Positions 1-8,076 of a stretch of 19,893 nucleotides of DNA are shown piece by piece. This stretch comes from Methanosarcina sp. UBA289 (GTDB taxonomy: Archaea; Halobacteriota; Methanosarcinia; Methanosarcinales; Methanosarcinaceae), in assembly GCA_002496565.1 (NCBI GenBank), contig DAKJ01000019.1, positions 1-19,893 of the forward strand, written 5' to 3'. Each line of letters starts with the position of its first letter. Within the stretch, counting starts at the first letter, position 1. A program made the translations under genes and the position numbers. Below the pieces are notes generated by a model. The model was not told where the DNA came from, searched no databases, and worked only from the letters and a program-made list of their open reading frames with translations.

Positions 1-333
1 AAATCAATAACGAAAATAAGAGTACTTATTTTTCTATTAATGTCAAATTAAGGTTAGAATGAATCTAAAAACTTTAATTAACCTATTATTTTAAAGCATA
101 GGTGCTACTGACCGCCAATTTTTGAAAGTATAGGTATAAGGAATTTTTAGTTCAACCCCCATCAAACCTATAACAATAGATATTCTGGCATCTTCTTGTA
201 ATAAATATAGTAATAAATATAGTTCCAAAATCCTGGATTAAAACCCTCAGAACTAACTGAGTTCAGTAAATACAGGTAAAGTTATTACAGGTAAAGTTAT
301 CCGATAAGAAGCAAGAAGTAGATATGATGGGTA
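1..333. other. AT-rich intergenic stretch with small duplications
   Basis: No convincing gene. A short dyad (AAAATAAG at 13-20, CTTATTTT at 25-32) with a T-rich right side could be the terminator of a plus-strand gene left of the window. Two perfect tandem duplications follow: a 12-base unit twice at 199-222 and a 15-base unit (TACAGGTAAAGTTAT) twice at 271-300. The second sits just upstream of the kinase-like gene and may lie in its promoter or leader. I could not pick a confident TATA box here. Confidence 0.5.
271..300. repeat. perfect 15-bp tandem duplication
   Basis: TACAGGTAAAGTTAT occurs twice without a gap or mismatch, ending 33 bases before the ATG of the IPK-like gene. It looks like a recent slippage duplication. 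It could alter the promoter or leader spacing of that gene, which is inference only. Confidence 0.9.
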
Positions 334-1152
334 ATGGGTATAAGACTTGAAACAATCCGAAAACAATCCTTAAATGTCATTTTAAATATTACTCAAAATC
401 TCATTTTAATGGCAGGACATGCTGGAAATTTTCGGAAAATAGATGAGGGAAGGAAAATAGCAAAGAGAACAAATCAGAAAGAATATGAGATATATAAGAA
501 TCCAGATGGACTTCAAGATATTATACCTTATACAGAACGAACCAATCAAGATAACCAAGAAATAAGGAATATGGGTAAGAATGTTATAGTAATGCAAAAT
601 ATGTTTTACGGAATCCAAAAACATTCACTTGTGGCTCTGGATATAAAAATAGGGAAAAGTACGGCATCTAGATCCCAACTATCAACCTCCAGAGAAAAAA
701 ACCGGATTGGCACTTTTTTTAAAAAAATAAAAATGAGTCTATATGATCGTTACACTAAATCTTCTACTCGAGGCTGGCGTGCTATTCCAATAGAGGATGG
801 AAACAGGGCAAAAATAGGTAGAAATTCTGAGATCTTCTTGCGGGAACAATTTGATAAAATAAACGCAGGTAAAGACGTTACTTTAAGAAAAATTATAATT
901 CAACTAAATCTGATTAAAGAGAAGTTAAATCAAAATCAAAAAACGTTTATCGCGTCTAGTGTTCTGATTGTAATTGATCTTCAGCATCCGAAGAATACAC
1001 ATGCAAAATTAATTGATTTAGCATATCCTATCGACGTGAATAGCAAATTATACCAGAGATATAAAGAAAATTTTGATGAAGGGATAACTGCACTCATTAA
1101 TTTTTTAGAAGCTTATGCTGTAAAACAAGAAAAAATAAACAAGAAAAAATAA
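334..1152 (+). CDS. Inositol polyphosphate kinase (IPK) family-like protein
   Basis: A 272-residue protein that I read as a divergent member of the IPK family (IP3K/IP6K/IPMK type), which transfers ATP phosphate to inositol phosphates. The family signatures appear in the right order. There is an AGHAGNF segment (27-33) like the family's AGH(K/G)G start, and ExxIY at 50-54 matching ExxFY. DIIPYTERT (62-70) matches the 'fiP.Y.G' region. VIVMQNMFYGIQ (84-95) leads into DIKIG (103-107), the DxKxG core of PxxxDxKxG, with Leu for the Pro. Then come SSTRGWRA (143-150), like the 'S..lGFR' segment, SSVL (208-211), matching SSLL, LIDLA with Asp228 as the likely metal ligand, and DEGITALINFL near the C-terminus. 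Length suits a minimal IPK. The ATG at 334 has only a weak GATGG upstream, and Met26 is an alternative start. The gene is AT-rich, as imported genes here tend to be. Family call fairly likely; substrate unknown. Confidence 0.65.
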   Translation: MGIRLETIRKQSLNVILNITQNLILMAGHAGNFRKIDEGRKIAKRTNQKEYEIYKNPDGLQDIIPYTERTNQDNQEIRNMGKNVIVMQNMFYGIQKHSLVALDIKIGKSTASRSQLSTSREKNRIGTFFKKIKMSLYDRYTKSSTRGWRAIPIEDGNRAKIGRNSEIFLREQFDKINAGKDVTLRKIIIQLNLIKEKLNQNQKTFIASSVLIVIDLQHPKNTHAKLIDLAYPIDVNSKLYQRYKENFDEGITALINFLEAYAVKQEKINKKK

Positions 1153-1154
1153 AC
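1127..1154 (+). repeat. 14-bp tandem duplication spanning a stop codon
   Basis: AAGAAAAAATAAAC is repeated perfectly twice. The first copy is read as coding sequence, and the second supplies the stop (TAA at 1150-1152) in a different frame. The last few lysine-rich residues of the IPK-like protein therefore come from this duplication. Confidence 0.85.
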
Positions 1155-1250
1155 AAGAATGAAAACAGAATAAAAATAAGAAGTATAGATAGCATAAAAC
1201 CTGGAAAATAGATGAGTAATTTGGAAACGGAAAATATAATGAGAAATTGA

Positions 1251-1330
1251 ATAATGAGAGGTAGAAGATAATACTGAGAAGTAGAAGGTAATACTGAGAA
1301 GTAGAAGGTAATACTGAGAAGTAGAAGATA
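1251..1330. repeat. Four tandem copies of a 20-bp unit
   Basis: Four head-to-tail copies of a unit of the form ATACTGAGAA + GTAGAAGGTA. The middle two are identical; the first and last differ at a few bases (GAAGATA for GAAGGTA, ATAATGAGAG in the first). The array ends 50 bases before the pentapeptide gene. It is not coding in any frame I would defend. It may be a variable-number repeat or a set of binding sites. Confidence 0.9.
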
Positions 1331-1380
1331 TTTCTCCAGTATAGTAATCTTTATTTTAATCCTAAAACGATTATTTATTA

Positions 1381-1956
1381 ATGGATATTTCAGAGAAGAA
1401 AGACCTTCAAGGAACTAGTCTTAAAGGAGCTGACCTTGAAAAAGCTGACCTTCAAGGAATTAACCTTGAAAAGGCTAACCTTATAGAGGCTAACCTTAGA
1501 GGAGCTAACCTTAAAGGAGCCAACCTTAAAGGAGTTGACCTTTTTGAGGCTAATCTTAAAGAGGCTAACCTAAAAGAATCTAATCTCGTATGGGCTGACC
1601 TTAGATGGGTAAATCTTGAAGCAGCTCACCTTGAAAAGGCCCATCTTGAAGGAGCTAACCTTCAAGGAGCTAATCTTAAATGGGTTAATTTTAAAGAGGC
1701 TCATCTTGAAGGAGCTAATCTTACACAGACTAATCTTGAAGAAGCTGACTTTGAAAGGGCTAATCTTGAAGGAGCTAACCTTACAGAAGCTAACCTTAAG
1801 CGGACGAACCTTAAAGGAGCTAATCTTGGAGAGGTCTATGGCTTATCACTTGACCAGCTTTCTAAAGTGAAAAGCCTTTATGATACAAAATTAGATAAAG
1901 AACTTCTAGTGCAATTAAAACAGGATTATCCTGCCCTTTTTGAAGTACCTGATTAA
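1381..1956 (+). CDS. Pentapeptide-repeat protein
   Basis: A 191-residue protein made almost wholly of pentapeptides: after seven residues there are 29 uninterrupted A(D/N)LXX-type repeats (residues 8-152), with Leu (twice Phe) at the central position and mostly Ala at i-2. Such repeats fold as a right-handed quadrilateral beta-helix, here about seven coils. A 39-residue C-terminal cap follows (GLSLDQLSKVKSLYDTKL and on), a helical tail I associate with archaeal and cyanobacterial family members. There is no signal peptide or membrane segment, so it is probably cytosolic. Function unknown; some relatives mimic DNA and bind gyrase, but nothing here shows that. The ATG has no Shine-Dalgarno sequence, and a T/A-rich box near 1350-1358 lies at the distance expected for a leaderless transcript. 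Its stop faces that of the dikinase gene with only 8 bases between. Confidence 0.92.
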   Translation: MDISEKKDLQGTSLKGADLEKADLQGINLEKANLIEANLRGANLKGANLKGVDLFEANLKEANLKESNLVWADLRWVNLEAAHLEKAHLEGANLQGANLKWVNFKEAHLEGANLTQTNLEEADFERANLEGANLTEANLKRTNLKGANLGEVYGLSLDQLSKVKSLYDTKLDKELLVQLKQDYPALFEVPD

Positions 1957-1964
1957 GATTATTC

Positions 1965-4637
1965 TCATTCCAGAATCTGTACAAAACCTCTGGTACCATC
2001 AACACGTACGTGCTGGCCGTCTTTTAAAATTTTGGTAGCATTTTCGATGCCGACAACAGCAGGAATACCATACTCTCGGGCAATGACAGAGCCGTGTGTC
2101 ATCATTCCACCAATTTCCACCACCAGAGCTTTAACAGAGTAAAACAGGGGAGTCCAGCCTGGATCAGTAAAAGGCGCTACTAAAACATCACCTTTGTTCA
2201 GCTTTGCAGCTTCGGGTTTGAGGATAACCTTTACGTATCCTTCTGCAACCCCGGCTGAAACAGGAGTCCCGATTAAAGCACCTTTCGGAGCCTCGACATC
2301 GCTCCTAACCCCCGTAATAACTTCCCCTTCACTGGTCATAACCCGGGGAGGAGTCAACTTTTGGTACTGTTCGTAGGCTCTTTTACGGGAGTCTATAAGT
2401 TGCTTCAGGTCTTCATTAAAACGGCCCTCTAACAATTCAATTAGCTCATCAAAATAAAGATAAAATACATCTTCTTTCCTCTCCAGAACTCCTTTTTGAT
2501 GTAAAACTTGTGCTTCTGCCAGGATGGCCTGCCGATAGATATCAAAAAATCGAATAATGACATACTTTGGAAATTCACGTAGGCCTGTAGAATTTCGATA
2601 AATGGAAAGAAGTCTGGATATGAGTCTTACTTTGAGGCTTCTAGCAGGGGTGTTGCTAATACGTTCCAGAAGTTTTTGTATAGCTTCCTGAGCCTCCTTC
2701 CGGCCTTGTCTGAACCGGTCTCGATGTTCACCTGGAGCATTACTTTTTATGTGGTTTAGAATGGATGAAACAAGCAGGGTAGGGGCTTCCCACCATCGAG
2801 TGTTTGAAATATCGATTTCACCCGGACAACGCATGCCATAGAGCTCCATGAACCTGTCCAGCTCGGTCCTGAATATATTCCCACCTTTTACTTTACTGAG
2901 CCCCTGATAGAAAGTTCTGTCTTCCGCTCTTTCCAGATAATCTATCACTTCAGGATATTTTCGTGCTGTATCGGCCAGATCCCCAATCATTAACCCCATT
3001 TCACCGGTCACGTTTCCAGGAGGAGATTTACTCAGCGCGTCAACATCAAGGTCTTCATCCAACCATAGTCTGGTCAGACGGCCAGCAATTGGCAGGACAA
3101 TGAATGATAACAGTACGTACATCATGCTGCTATTCAGTTCCTGAAATAACTTTTCCATACTTTCCTGAACCCTTTTAATCTGCTCTGTCCCTGAGACCTG
3201 CGTTATACTGTATCTATACTTATTGATGATCTGTTCCATAGGAGATGTGGCTCGCTCAATAATGCCAGAGGGATCGAGGAAGAATAAATTGTCAACAATC
3301 ACAGGGATACCTTTTAGATAAAATGGAAGCATTGGTTTGAATAATTCAAAAACCTGTTTCGTTGTGCCTTTGCTTGCTTTAGCTTCCTGTTGAAAGATCT
3401 CGCTTGATATTATTTTTGCCAGAGCATCTCTCATTAGTTCATCCACAATAGCAATTCTCCAGATAAAATATCGCCGAAAAGCTTTATTGTGCAAAAGAGG
3501 AGTGACGTCGAGGAAGAGCCTGCCTCCCGCTTCCGCTATCATCGGATTGGAAAAGGATACAGAGTCTTTTCCAAAGGGAAATATTCCCCGAAAAATAGAA
3601 ATCCCCATAGGTCTCATGGCATCTGTCATCATTTGCAGGTGAGCAATCGATAGAAATACATGAAGTTGATTTTCATACACTTTAGGAACGGGATAAAGAG
3701 TAGTAATGGGACGGCTTTGTAAGATATAGAACCGATCCTCTGCCAGACACCATTCAATGTCCTGTTCCGAGCAGTAGTGTTTTTCTATTTTCTGGCCGAG
3801 TTGGGCTAGCTCCAAAATCTTGTCATCAGAAAGAGCTTGCTTGCTTTGGAGTTCAGGAGCGAGTTCCTGAGTCACTGTTCCCCCTTCTATGACCGGATAA
3901 ACCGCTTTCTTCTTTTCCGCAATTTGCTTTTTGACAATCTGACCCTCGCGGACCTGATAAGAGTCGGCGGAAACAATTCCTGAGACGAGAGCCTCACCCA
4001 ACCCGAAGCTAGCATCAATGGAAATAGTATTCCTGTTCCCGGTGACCGGATCCACGGTAAACATAATCCCGGAAACTTTCGGAAATACCATTTGCTGCAC
4101 CACTACAGATAAATAAACCGAACGGTGATCCAATCCATTTTTAATACGGTAGATAATTGCCCTGTCAGTGAACAGCGAACTCCAGCATTTCCGCACGGCC
4201 TGAAGGAGTTGATCTGCTCCTTTTACATTCAAATAAGTCTCCTGCTGGCCAGCAAAAGAGGCAGTCGGCAAATCTTCAGCTGTAGCACTTGACCGAACTG
4301 CATAAGCCTTTTCTTCACCTACAATTTTCCATGCATCAAGGATGGATGATTCAATTGTTTGGGGTATGGAGATAGTTAGTAAGTGGTCCCTGATCAGCTT
4401 TCCCAGCTTGCTAATTTCGTCAGGTTGCTCCGGTTTTAACTGGTCAAGCAAATCCAAGAATTTTCCGATCTCATTGCTTGCTGCAATGAAATCACGATAA
4501 GCTGATGTTGTAATGCAAAATCCAGACGGGATAGGAAAGCCCGCTTTGCTCATTTCTCCCAGATTAGAGCCTTTTCCCCCTACCTCAGGCAAATTTGTCC
4601 TATCGACTTCATTAAAGTGCATTACATAAACGCTCAT
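1965..4637 (-). CDS. PEP synthase-like dikinase with rifampicin-phosphotransferase architecture
   Basis: 890 residues. The N-terminal ATP-grasp domain (about 1-315) shows GGKGSNLGEM, the AVRSSATAEDLPTASFAGQQ loop, FTVDPVTGN, SFGLGEALVSG and DIEWCLAEDRFYILQSRP. A long helical middle (about 330-770) matches nothing I know in PEP synthase. The C-terminal swivelling phospho-His domain has GGMMTHGSVIAREYGIPAVVG, with His848 as the phosphocarrier. The C-terminal PEP/pyruvate-binding TIM barrel of true PEP synthase is absent: the protein ends 42 residues after that His, just as Listeria rifampicin phosphotransferase ends soon after its His825. A dikinase that moves the ATP beta-phosphate through His to an unknown acceptor is the best reading. 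GAGGTG (4646-4651 on the minus strand) is a good ribosome site for this ATG. Confidence 0.88.
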   Translation of the reverse strand: MSVYVMHFNEVDRTNLPEVGGKGSNLGEMSKAGFPIPSGFCITTSAYRDFIAASNEIGKFLDLLDQLKPEQPDEISKLGKLIRDHLLTISIPQTIESSILDAWKIVGEEKAYAVRSSATAEDLPTASFAGQQETYLNVKGADQLLQAVRKCWSSLFTDRAIIYRIKNGLDHRSVYLSVVVQQMVFPKVSGIMFTVDPVTGNRNTISIDASFGLGEALVSGIVSADSYQVREGQIVKKQIAEKKKAVYPVIEGGTVTQELAPELQSKQALSDDKILELAQLGQKIEKHYCSEQDIEWCLAEDRFYILQSRPITTLYPVPKVYENQLHVFLSIAHLQMMTDAMRPMGISIFRGIFPFGKDSVSFSNPMIAEAGGRLFLDVTPLLHNKAFRRYFIWRIAIVDELMRDALAKIISSEIFQQEAKASKGTTKQVFELFKPMLPFYLKGIPVIVDNLFFLDPSGIIERATSPMEQIINKYRYSITQVSGTEQIKRVQESMEKLFQELNSSMMYVLLSFIVLPIAGRLTRLWLDEDLDVDALSKSPPGNVTGEMGLMIGDLADTARKYPEVIDYLERAEDRTFYQGLSKVKGGNIFRTELDRFMELYGMRCPGEIDISNTRWWEAPTLLVSSILNHIKSNAPGEHRDRFRQGRKEAQEAIQKLLERISNTPARSLKVRLISRLLSIYRNSTGLREFPKYVIIRFFDIYRQAILAEAQVLHQKGVLERKEDVFYLYFDELIELLEGRFNEDLKQLIDSRKRAYEQYQKLTPPRVMTSEGEVITGVRSDVEAPKGALIGTPVSAGVAEGYVKVILKPEAAKLNKGDVLVAPFTDPGWTPLFYSVKALVVEIGGMMTHGSVIAREYGIPAVVGIENATKILKDGQHVRVDGTRGFVQILE

Positions 4638-4682
4638 GTATAATACACCTCGAAAAATGAAATCTTGATTTCTATATTATAC

Positions 4683-4691
4683 GCTTTTATA
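4683..4691 (-). promoter_or_regulatory. Possible TATA box of the dikinase gene
   Basis: Read on the minus strand the sequence is TATAAAAGC. It would place a start of transcription about 20-25 bases before the ATG, leaving room for the GAGGTG ribosome site. A second AT-rich candidate (TATAATATAG) lies closer to the gene, so the exact box is uncertain. Confidence 0.4.
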
Positions 4692-4776
4692 GTATAGGAC
4701 TTACGCGGTAATTTGCTTTGCAGGCGGCTTTTGAATTAACCTGATTTTTCTATACTTTTTTCACCTTTAGCTTGGT

Positions 4777-4845
4777 ATGAAAGTGTTTTCAAATTGCTTT
4801 CAAGCACTTTCATTTATTTATGCTTATTATTCGAAGAATTTCATG
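4777..4845. repeat. Dispersed hairpin element, copy A
   Basis: A perfect 9-base inverted repeat, ATGAAAGTG (4777-4785) and CACTTTCAT (4805-4813), is followed 15 bases later by ATTCGAAGAATTTCATG (4829-4845). The same layout recurs at 11958-12015, with the last block differing at one base. Neither copy keeps a shared reading frame, so it behaves as a non-coding element such as a small MITE or a relic of a transposon end. Confidence 0.6.
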
Positions 4846-5206
4846 TGTATTTTTTAAACAAATGCTGTATACTTCAGGGCAATAAGCGCATAAAGAAAGT
4901 TCATTAGAGTCCTTCCAAATCAGTGTTAAAACTAAGGATATCAAATGCTTATTTTAGATAATAAATATGCATTTAGACTTTTCCCAATAAAGGTACACTC
5001 TAAAAACCAATTTTTTAGAGAAATAGTGACAGTGTCGCGATTTGCTGTAAATTCTAAGTCAAGTTTTTGTATACTATAGGAAAAATTGATCTATTGGTAT
5101 AGATTTTTGAATCAAAAACTTTCCTAAATTTGTAATTTTACAGAAAACTTGGCACATTTCCGTTCGTTCTTCATTGTACAAATACATGCAGTTTTCCACT
5201 TGAACT

Positions 5207-6355
5207 TCAAGTAGACCTCTTCCGGATATACAATACAATAATTATCATGATAATCAAAAAATTAAATCCGACAGGTATTCTCTTAGCAGAGTTTGTCTTT
5301 GTATTCAGATCACTTGAATTGGAATCTGTAAAATTTGCAAAGGCAATTCCAAAAGACTCATCTCCTACATCCACTGTGGCTGTAACATTGTTTGTCGCTG
5401 TATCAATTACAGAGACAGTCTTTCCGCCCGTTGTATACACCTTTGTTCCATCAGGACTGACTACCATTTGAGTAGGCCAGTTTCCTAACTTTACCCTGGC
5501 TATAATCTTATTTGTAGCTGTGTCAACTACATAGACAGCGTTGGTATTCCCTCTCGTCTCATTTACTCCTTCCTTTATTCCATTGAAATATACCTCTGTT
5601 CCTTTCGGGTTGACTTTAATTACTCCGTGCGGATAGATTCCATCATCCACCACCATGGTTGCAACCTTGTTTGTTGCTATATCGATTAAAGATACAGTGT
5701 CATTGAGGCGGTTAGCTACGTATACCTTTTTTCCATTTGGGGCGACATCGATCCAAAAGGGAGCTACTATATCAAGCGTGTCAATAACAGTGTATGTGGT
5801 TGCGTCAATTACAGATACAGTGCCACTGTCTAAGTTTGACACATATACTTTTTTTCCATCAGGGCTAACTGCAACTCCAACAGGATGGTATCCTACATCC
5901 ACTGTGGCTGTAACCTTATTTGTTGCTGTGTCAATTACAGAGACATTGCCGCTACCCATATTCGGCACATAGATATTTTTTCCATCAGGGCTGACTGTGA
6001 CTCCATAATAAGGAAAGAAACCTACAGTAACCGTATCTGTGACAGTGTTAGTTGCTGTATCAATTACAGACACAGTATTGCCGGGGAAATCCAGGCTCCC
6101 AAAGTTCGCCACATATACTTTTTTTCCATCCGGTGTGGCTACAATTCCTAGAGGATTACTTCCCACCTGCACTTTTGCTATAAACTTATTTGTGGCAGTG
6201 TCAATCACTGAGACATTGTTTCCGTCAGCGTTTGTAACATATACAAACGACTCCGCACCTGCGATACTTACCATTAAAAGCGCCAGCGACAATATTCCTA
6301 AAGCTTTTATGAGAACATGTCTTCTGCGTATTTTATCACATTTCTTTTCTTTCAT
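5207..6355 (-). CDS. Secreted YVTN seven-bladed beta-propeller surface protein
   Basis: About 382 residues from the ATG at 6355, which I prefer to the upstream ATGs at 6409 and 6370 because GAGG lies 6 bases before it and it puts the charged KIRRRHVLIK segment at the right distance. A signal peptide (hydrophobic core LGILSLALLMVSIAGA, cleavage near residue 34) is followed by seven YVTN repeats of about 42-50 residues. These carry the hallmark VSVIDTATNKV, PDGKKVYV and YV(T/A/S)N strings. A hydrophobic helix with a basic tail (FLIIMIIIVLY + RKRST) ends the protein, so it is probably a membrane-anchored cell-surface protein. Such propellers are common in Methanosarcina S-layer or adhesion proteins; the ligand is unknown. 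It is divergent from the next propeller gene across an AT-rich gap. Confidence 0.92.
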   Translation of the reverse strand: MKEKKCDKIRRRHVLIKALGILSLALLMVSIAGAESFVYVTNADGNNVSVIDTATNKFIAKVQVGSNPLGIVATPDGKKVYVANFGSLDFPGNTVSVIDTATNTVTDTVTVGFFPYYGVTVSPDGKNIYVPNMGSGNVSVIDTATNKVTATVDVGYHPVGVAVSPDGKKVYVSNLDSGTVSVIDATTYTVIDTLDIVAPFWIDVAPNGKKVYVANRLNDTVSLIDIATNKVATMVVDDGIYPHGVIKVNPKGTEVYFNGIKEGVNETRGNTNAVYVVDTATNKIIARVKLGNWPTQMVVSPDGTKVYTTGGKTVSVIDTATNNVTATVDVGDESFGIAFANFTDSNSSDLNTKTNSAKRIPVGFNFLIIMIIIVLYIRKRST

Positions 6356-6677
6356 TTTAATCCTCAACATAACGATTCTGATATCAGTGTACTCCGTAAA
6401 ACTTCTCAACCTGGTTGATTATAATGAATCTAAAAGTGTTTACAATTAATTGAATTCAAAAGTTTATTGGAATCTTCTATAATGTAAAACAGTTTTGAAT
6501 TTACTGTTATATATTATTCCTGTTTAATGGGATTTATTTTAATAAAAAAACGCATTTTTCTATTTTAATACAAATTATCTAATAAATTATAAAAATTCAT
6601 TTTAAATTTGAATTGTTTTTCTAATCTAAATTAATGTTTTTCTAATTATTTATAAACATTTTATTTAAATAATCAAA

Positions 6678-6686
6678 TATATAAAT
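6678..6686 (+). promoter_or_regulatory. TATA box of the TolB-like propeller gene
   Basis: TATATAAAT is a near-ideal archaeal TATA element. It predicts a start near 6705-6712 and a leader of about 75 bases before the ATG at 6784. Confidence 0.5.
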
Positions 6687-6692
6687 AATATT

Positions 6693-6729
6693 ATAAGTTT
6701 GAATGTTTAAGGAAATGATTTAAACTTAT
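6693..6729 (+). promoter_or_regulatory. Inverted repeat at the predicted transcription start
   Basis: Perfect 8-base arms ATAAGTTT and AAACTTAT with 21 bases between. Placed just after the TATA box, it could be an operator or the first hairpin of the leader; which one cannot be told from sequence. Confidence 0.4.
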
Positions 6730-6783
6730 GGTTATATCTTTAAGTATTAAGATTTTCTGAATGATGGAAAGGACGAAAACTAA

Positions 6784-7971
6784 ATGAAGACTAATAAAAA
6801 AATATATTCAGTAGCTTTAGCTACAATAGCTCTGATGTTATTTTTTGTTCTCGTATCATCTACGTCATCAGCAGCTACTGCACAAAACTCTTTGCCTGAG
6901 ATCATCGAAACTAAGATCACCACCAGTGGGTCAGCGGGCTTTCCTGATATCTACGGAGACAGGATAGTGTATATGAATTGGAGTAACGAAACCGAACTCT
7001 CTGAGATCTATGTTTATAATCTATCTACAAAAATGGAAATCATGATTCCCACCAGCGGATTAACAGGCTTTCCTAAAATCTATGGTGATAGGATAGTATA
7101 CTCTGCTTTAAATATGAGTAATGGAAGGGCTGATATTTACATGTACAACCTCTCCACTTCTGAAGAATCTCGGATAACCAGCAACGGAATCTCAGGCTTT
7201 CCTGACATCTACGGGGATAGAATAGTGTATATTAATAGTCTCGGAGGCCGAGGTGATATCTACATGTACGATCTTTCTACAAAAAAGGAAACTCCTATAG
7301 TCGTCAATAGATATCCAGGAATTCCTGCCATTTACAGTGACAGGATAGTATTTCATGAGTGGGACAGTCGACTCCTCAAACACTCTGATATCAAAATGTA
7401 CAATATATCCACTTCAGAGGAAACTCAAATCAACACAAGTGGATCAGCAGTGCTTCCTGTCATCTATGGTGACAGGATAGTATATTATAATGCGAGTCAT
7501 GGAAAGCCTGACATTTACACGTTTGATCTCTCTACAAAAAAAGAAACTAAGATCACTACCAATGAGACAGCAAACGGTACTTCCAGTGGCTATGGTTCTC
7601 TTGCCATCTACGGGAGCAGAATAGTGTGGCTTGATCGGCCACATATTGAAGACCTGCAGCCCGGTGAAAATCTGTGCTATAACATCTACGTTTACGATCT
7701 CTCAGCTTCCACTGGAACTAAGATTTCCACCAGTGAATATATAATTTATAATCTTGCTACTTACGGTAACATAATAGTATGGAGTGGTGAAAATAAAGCA
7801 CCTGGTAACAATTCAACAGTTGATATCTACATGTGCACCATTCCGGGAGAGGATACAGAACCGGATACTGAACAACAATCCCAGGTGAATAAGAATAAAA
7901 GCATGCCTGGGTTTGAAGTAATTAGTTGTATCGTCAGTCTGTTTGGAATATTCCTTTCTAGGAGAAGATAG
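6784..7971 (+). CDS. Secreted TolB-like beta-propeller with PGF-CTERM-like tail
   Basis: 395 residues. An N-terminal signal peptide (KKIYSVALATIALMLFFVLV, then SSTSSAATA) precedes seven repeats of 45-60 residues built on the pattern 'FPDIYGDRIVY ... DIYMYNLSTKKET KIT', typical of TolB/WD40-like propeller blades. The C-terminus has a threonine- and glutamine-rich linker and then PGFEVI, a hydrophobic stretch and RRR. This matches the tripartite PGF-CTERM signal recognised by archaeosortase A, so the protein is probably processed and lipid-anchored on the outer face. It is divergent from the YVTN propeller and may be co-used with it in the envelope. A GGAAAGGA stretch 9-16 bases upstream may serve as a weak ribosome site. 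Ligand or partner unknown. Confidence 0.92.
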   Translation: MKTNKKIYSVALATIALMLFFVLVSSTSSAATAQNSLPEIIETKITTSGSAGFPDIYGDRIVYMNWSNETELSEIYVYNLSTKMEIMIPTSGLTGFPKIYGDRIVYSALNMSNGRADIYMYNLSTSEESRITSNGISGFPDIYGDRIVYINSLGGRGDIYMYDLSTKKETPIVVNRYPGIPAIYSDRIVFHEWDSRLLKHSDIKMYNISTSEETQINTSGSAVLPVIYGDRIVYYNASHGKPDIYTFDLSTKKETKITTNETANGTSSGYGSLAIYGSRIVWLDRPHIEDLQPGENLCYNIYVYDLSASTGTKISTSEYIIYNLATYGNIIVWSGENKAPGNNSTVDIYMCTIPGEDTEPDTEQQSQVNKNKSMPGFEVISCIVSLFGIFLSRRR

Positions 7972-8076
7972 AGACAGAGCGAATTGTAGTAAGGAAGCAG
8001 AAATTACTGCATTTTCAATACTATAAGTCAGGAAGCAGCTGAAATAGCAAGAAAAGTCAGATGGGAGAGAAAAAAA

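Larger units (their letters stand above)
4638..5206. other. Intergenic region with a hairpin element (copy A)
   Basis: No gene seen. It holds the dikinase promoter, a hairpin element at 4777-4845 that recurs at 11958-12015, and AT-rich sequence below the stop of the YVTN propeller gene. The string TATAGGACTTACGC at 4693-4706 resembles ends of some insertion sequences, but no partner end is visible, so a remnant is possible and unproven. Confidence 0.5.
6356..6783. other. AT-rich divergent promoter region
   Basis: About 430 bases separate two divergently read surface-protein genes. The middle (6470-6700) is very AT-rich and holds no gene. TATATAAAT at 6678-6686 suits the plus-strand gene. An 8-base inverted repeat, ATAAGTTT (6693-6700) and AAACTTAT (6722-6729), overlaps or follows the expected start of transcription. 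Confidence 0.6.

Noticed and set aside
1616..1870. Second frame inside the pentapeptide gene (Leu/Lys-rich)
   Set aside because: An automatic by-product of the 15-base codon periodicity of the pentapeptide repeats.
4693..4706. TATAGGACTTACGC as an insertion-sequence end
   Set aside because: Resembles known terminal sequences, but there is no matching inverted end, transposase or target duplication nearby. Kept only as a hint.
6409..6410. ATG at 6409 as the start of the YVTN protein
   Set aside because: It would add 18 polar residues before the signal peptide; the ATG at 6355 has GAGG at the right distance.
5247..6449. Several overlapping open frames antisense to the YVTN propeller
   Set aside because: They mirror the repeated blades of the real gene (Thr/Val/Asp codons reversed) and have no independent start signals or recognisable domains.
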